Assembly (NCBI GenBank): GCA_022316685.1
Contig: JAKJHU010000676.1
Location: forward strand, 62,001-126,000
DNA from: Progne subis subis
Lineage: Eukaryota > Chordata > Aves > Passeriformes > Hirundinidae
Reading direction: 5' to 3'
DNA: 64,000 nucleotides
Shown here: piece after piece, positions 61,261 through 64,000 of the stretch
How positions within the stretch are numbered: the stretch's first letter is position 1
How the letters are laid out: each line of letters opens with the position of its first letter
Position numbers and translations under genes: made by a program
The notes under the pieces: model-generated
The model's input: the letters and a program-made list of their open reading frames with translations, nothing else
Databases searched by the model: none
What the model was told of the DNA's origin: nothing

Positions 61261-63783
61261 AGGGAGCCAAAGATTACAGACACCCACCTTTGGTGAGGTC
61301 TTGCAAGCTTTGTCAATCAGATTTCTAAGTGTTTTCTGAATATGATAAAACTCCTGGTGGTTTATTAGGCAAGCTCAACAACATAAAGAATATCTGCTTC
61401 GTTGCAAATGCTAGTGAGTCTTCCCCTATGTGTTTATAATTGCTGTCAGAAAAAAAAAGTCTTCTGCTAAAATTAAAAAAAAAAACCAACAAAATCACAC
61501 GTAATTTAAATGTATTTAATGACACAGATAATTTAAATGTTTTTACTTCTGAACTGTGATCTGAAGTCTAGCTGGATAAAATACAATTTCAGGAAGCTGT
61601 TGAGAATGTCTTGAGGCTTTCCCTAGCATCAGTGTTTGCACACATGTGACCTTCTGTGGATCATACATGGGGTTTGATATCTGTAAGCTCACAGGCTCCA
61701 GGATTGCCATGAGGGGAAGGTAGGTCGGGGTGCGCAGTTTTAATACAAGTAGCAATTGTATCCTGTTTTTCTTCCCACCCTACTAGATGAAAATATATGT
61801 GGTTGCAGATGAATTGGTATTTTTCTCTTGTGGCACAGTCAAAATAAAAATCAGCAAAAACCAAATTCAAATCCCATGTAGCAGAGGCACAAGATGTACT
61901 GAATAGGTCACCCTTGAGCCTAGGCTCAGGGTGGAAATTGGCACTAGCAGAGATGATTTCAGCATCTCTTTGTATGGTGCTACAAACCAAGTAATTTTTT
62001 CTCCCCCTCCTCTGGAGGAGGTGATCCAGTTGTGGGCTACGAGCTGTGTGATCTTAATCAGGTACAACTGTCTATATCCACACAGACTGCAGAAACCAAA
62101 TGACTCTGTAGCTCCAGACTTGATGTACGTTATGCTCAGTTCCAGAAAAGTCAGATTGGACCCATCCCTGTCTGTTTGGATAGTTTAACAGCATGTCAGC
62201 AAAACTGGCTGCTTTAGGGAGGTATTTGTCTTGTTTCTCTTCATCTCTGTGCTTCACATATGTCTCCACCACAGAGTCAGCACTGGTCCTCTGCACCAAT
62301 TTATTTATACACCTGTAAGACCACCATGTGATTTTTGTGTCTGTGCAAATGATTTTAGCCTTCTACAGGCGAGGCATCCTCATTTCATAAAGAGAGTTCC
62401 CACTTGTATGGTAAATTTCGGTATATCTTTGTGAGATCCATGAGGTCCTGTCTCATTTCCATCTGCTTCTGCTGTTTTTTGGGTATCCCAGAAGTCTCTT
62501 GGAAGGAGAGCTTGTGATACTTTGGCTGTGGGCTAATTGCTGATGGTTTGGGTTTCTTAGGTGGGGTTTTGAATCTGATATATATTTTCTGGAATGAAGC
62601 CCTTATCAGGATGACCAAATTACAAGTGCTGGTCTGTTTTTCAGGCTGATGAATGAATCAGATGGTTCTAAGTTTACATGGAGCTGTGAGCAGCAAAGCA
62701 TGCTGGAAGTGGACTCTAAAGCAGTTGCTGCAATGCACTGAAGAATCAACAACTACTTGCTGGGATGTACAAACTATGTGTAAATTAAATGTAGTCATTC
62801 ATGTTGAAGGGGAAGGAATAAAAAGCAGTTTCCATTCCAGCTTCCTGTTTCTGCCTGTTTTATGTTTTCCTGAAGGTTGTACTGTTCAAACTAAAATCAC
62901 AAAGTCTAGACTTCGCACAAAAGTTAAACTTTGGCTTTGTTGGCTTGGTTATAAGAGGGACTGGGGGATGGGAGGCAGGGTGTGGGAAAGACCAATGCTT
63001 TTAAGATTGAATAGCAGAAGCAGAAATTATTTTTACAGGAAAGTGTTTGGTTACTTGGGTGGGGTAGTTTTTAAAACTGACTTCCAGCAGTTCACCAGCA
63101 CCTTCCAAAATGCAGGGGCTGGGCAGAGTCTTTCCATGGGCGACTCTGCTTGTCCCTGAGCACTGGAGAGCTTGAGGCAGAGGACATGTGGCCGTGGTGC
63201 TTACCTTGTTACTTGACATCTGGGCAAACACAGTCGGTAAACAGACTCCTCCTGTCCTGGTGCATTTACTCAGGGTGGTGGGGTTGTGCTTCCACCTGTC
63301 AGCTTTAATCTCATGTTTCCAGGATTTTTAAGTGTTTAGCTGTTGTAACTTTCTGTTAAATAAACTTTTCATCATCAAGCTTTGCATTGATGCTCAGCAG
63401 ACACAGTAAAATAATGCTTTTTAAAAGTGGTTTTCTCTGTAAAGATATGATGTCTTTGTAAGCCTGCAGAGCAGCCCAGATGGGAGTAAAGACTACAGTT
63501 TTGTTCAAATACATGCACCTGAAACACCTGAGTGAGGTGCCACAGAGTATTGGATGCATTCTGGGGGCATTAGTATGGTGTCTTGCAGAGGATGCCTCAC
63601 CATAATGTCCAAAGACATTAGAAAAATTACTTACAGAAAATGTATGCTGACTTAATACAATGACATGTTTTGGAAACAGATGATATGCAGTGGAATTTTC
63701 TGTGCCCATAATGACAATGAGAAAAATAGCACCAGCATCTCTAGTTTACAAGAATTTTAAAATTTTTTTTAACTTTCTTTTAG

Positions 63784-63895
63784 GTGATGGAAACTGAGAA
63801 GTCTCAAGATCCAGCTTGTGGAGAAGTGTCCAAAGGAAACAATCAGAGTTCAACTCTAGCAAGTGGCATACTGAAATACAGAAGTCGATCTCAAG
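63784..63895 (+). CDS. PDZD2: PDZD2 exon: linker towards PDZ3
   Basis: The exon has 37 codons plus one base, phase 0 to phase 1, continuing the exon that ends at 51341. It encodes VMETEKSQDPACGEVSKGN, then NQSSTLASGILKYRSRSQ, and stops at the donor CAAG|GTAAAG. It aligns with the mammalian PDZD2 linker that I recall as DEPQDVCGAEESKGN followed by a basic Ser/Arg-containing run (KSRLSGG). The acceptor has a long T-rich tract just upstream. The sequence is polar, with no domain of its own, and is probably disordered. The identification rests on position, phase and the short SKGN match, so it is slightly less certain than the PDZ exons. Confidence 0.9.
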
Positions 63896-64000
63896 GTAAA
63901 GCCGGACTGATAGAAGATAGCAACTGTAGATTTTTTTAATGTAGTATATTTATTTTAACTCTCTAAAAGTGAGATAGGATTTCTTCAAAATCATGTTAGT
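63896..64000 (+). other. PDZD2: PDZD2 intron, start only
   Basis: This begins with GTAAAG, a phase-1 donor, and runs off the window. The next exon, with the start of the PDZ3 region, is not present. Confidence 0.85.

Larger units (their letters stand above)
51342..63783 (+). other. PDZD2: PDZD2 intron between the two linker exons
   Basis: This intron of about 12.4 kb runs from GTAAGT to the acceptor ttaactttcttttag (AG at 63782-63783), phase 0. The first 200 bases after the exon are GC-rich. It contains a degraded CR1-like 3' end (about 54350-54415), a small hairpin at 56640-56662, a conserved-looking block at 59880-60130, and a MIR-like fragment at about 61120-61260. Open frames of 60 to 170 codons occur (for example 62653-63159), but none shows a recognisable domain or splice-site pair. 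Confidence 0.8.

Noticed and set aside
62385..62618. 77-codon - strand frame with a protein-like Lys/Gln-rich product
   Set aside because: Looked like a possible retrocopy fragment, but nothing identifiable and no further homologous frame on either side.
62653..63159. 168-codon open frame on the + strand
   Set aside because: No recognisable motif, no splice context that would fit PDZD2 phases, and no CpG or codon bias like the real exons.
1..64000. Prokaryotic features, CRISPR arrays, rRNA or tRNA genes, phage or defence systems
   Set aside because: Splice-site architecture, CR1 and LTR elements show a vertebrate genome; no spaced repeats, operons or RNA gene folds were seen.

Overview
The window reads as a bird genomic region. 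It is gene-poor intronic DNA with a 5'-truncated CR1 LINE (5211-5633), other decayed CR1-like pieces and a lone retroviral LTR (10756 to about 11477) of a kind I associate with songbirds. There are no bacterial operons, rRNA, tRNA or CRISPR arrays. Almost none of the long open frames are coding.

One gene is well supported: an internal part of PDZD2 (PDZ domain containing 2, also called PAPIN), on the + strand. Five exons can be placed at 35066-35468, 48164-48306, 48941-49073, 51174-51341 and 63784-63895. Every exon has an AG acceptor and a GT donor, and the phases chain without a break (2-0, 0-2, 2-0, 0-0, 0-1). Together they encode about 320 residues: the end of PDZ1, a long polar linker, all of PDZ2, and the start of the linker towards PDZ3. 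The 5' exons, including most of PDZ1, and the 3' exons with PDZ3 to PDZ6 lie outside the window. Human PDZD2 is on 5p13, and 5p genes are generally on the avian Z chromosome, so the window is probably Z-linked. That placement is inference.

Layout: 1-35065 is intron upstream of the PDZ1-end exon. It holds the CR1, the LTR, old CR1-like and MIR-like fragments, a 60-base T run and several conserved-looking stretches. 35066-35468 is the first visible exon. 35469-48163 is intron. 48164-49073 holds the two PDZ2 exons around a 634-base intron. 49074-51173 is intron, 51174-51341 is a linker exon, 51342-63783 is intron, 63784-63895 is the last visible exon, and the window ends in the next intron.

I did not find a new multi-gene system. 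The most interesting unexplained items are a CpG-rich 117-base exon-like segment at 28443-28559 whose length and phase fit in-frame inclusion, a second exon-like segment just after the 60-T run at 21711-21939, an open frame running from the intron into the exon at 35066, and several AT-rich, CpG-retaining blocks that look like candidate conserved regulatory elements.
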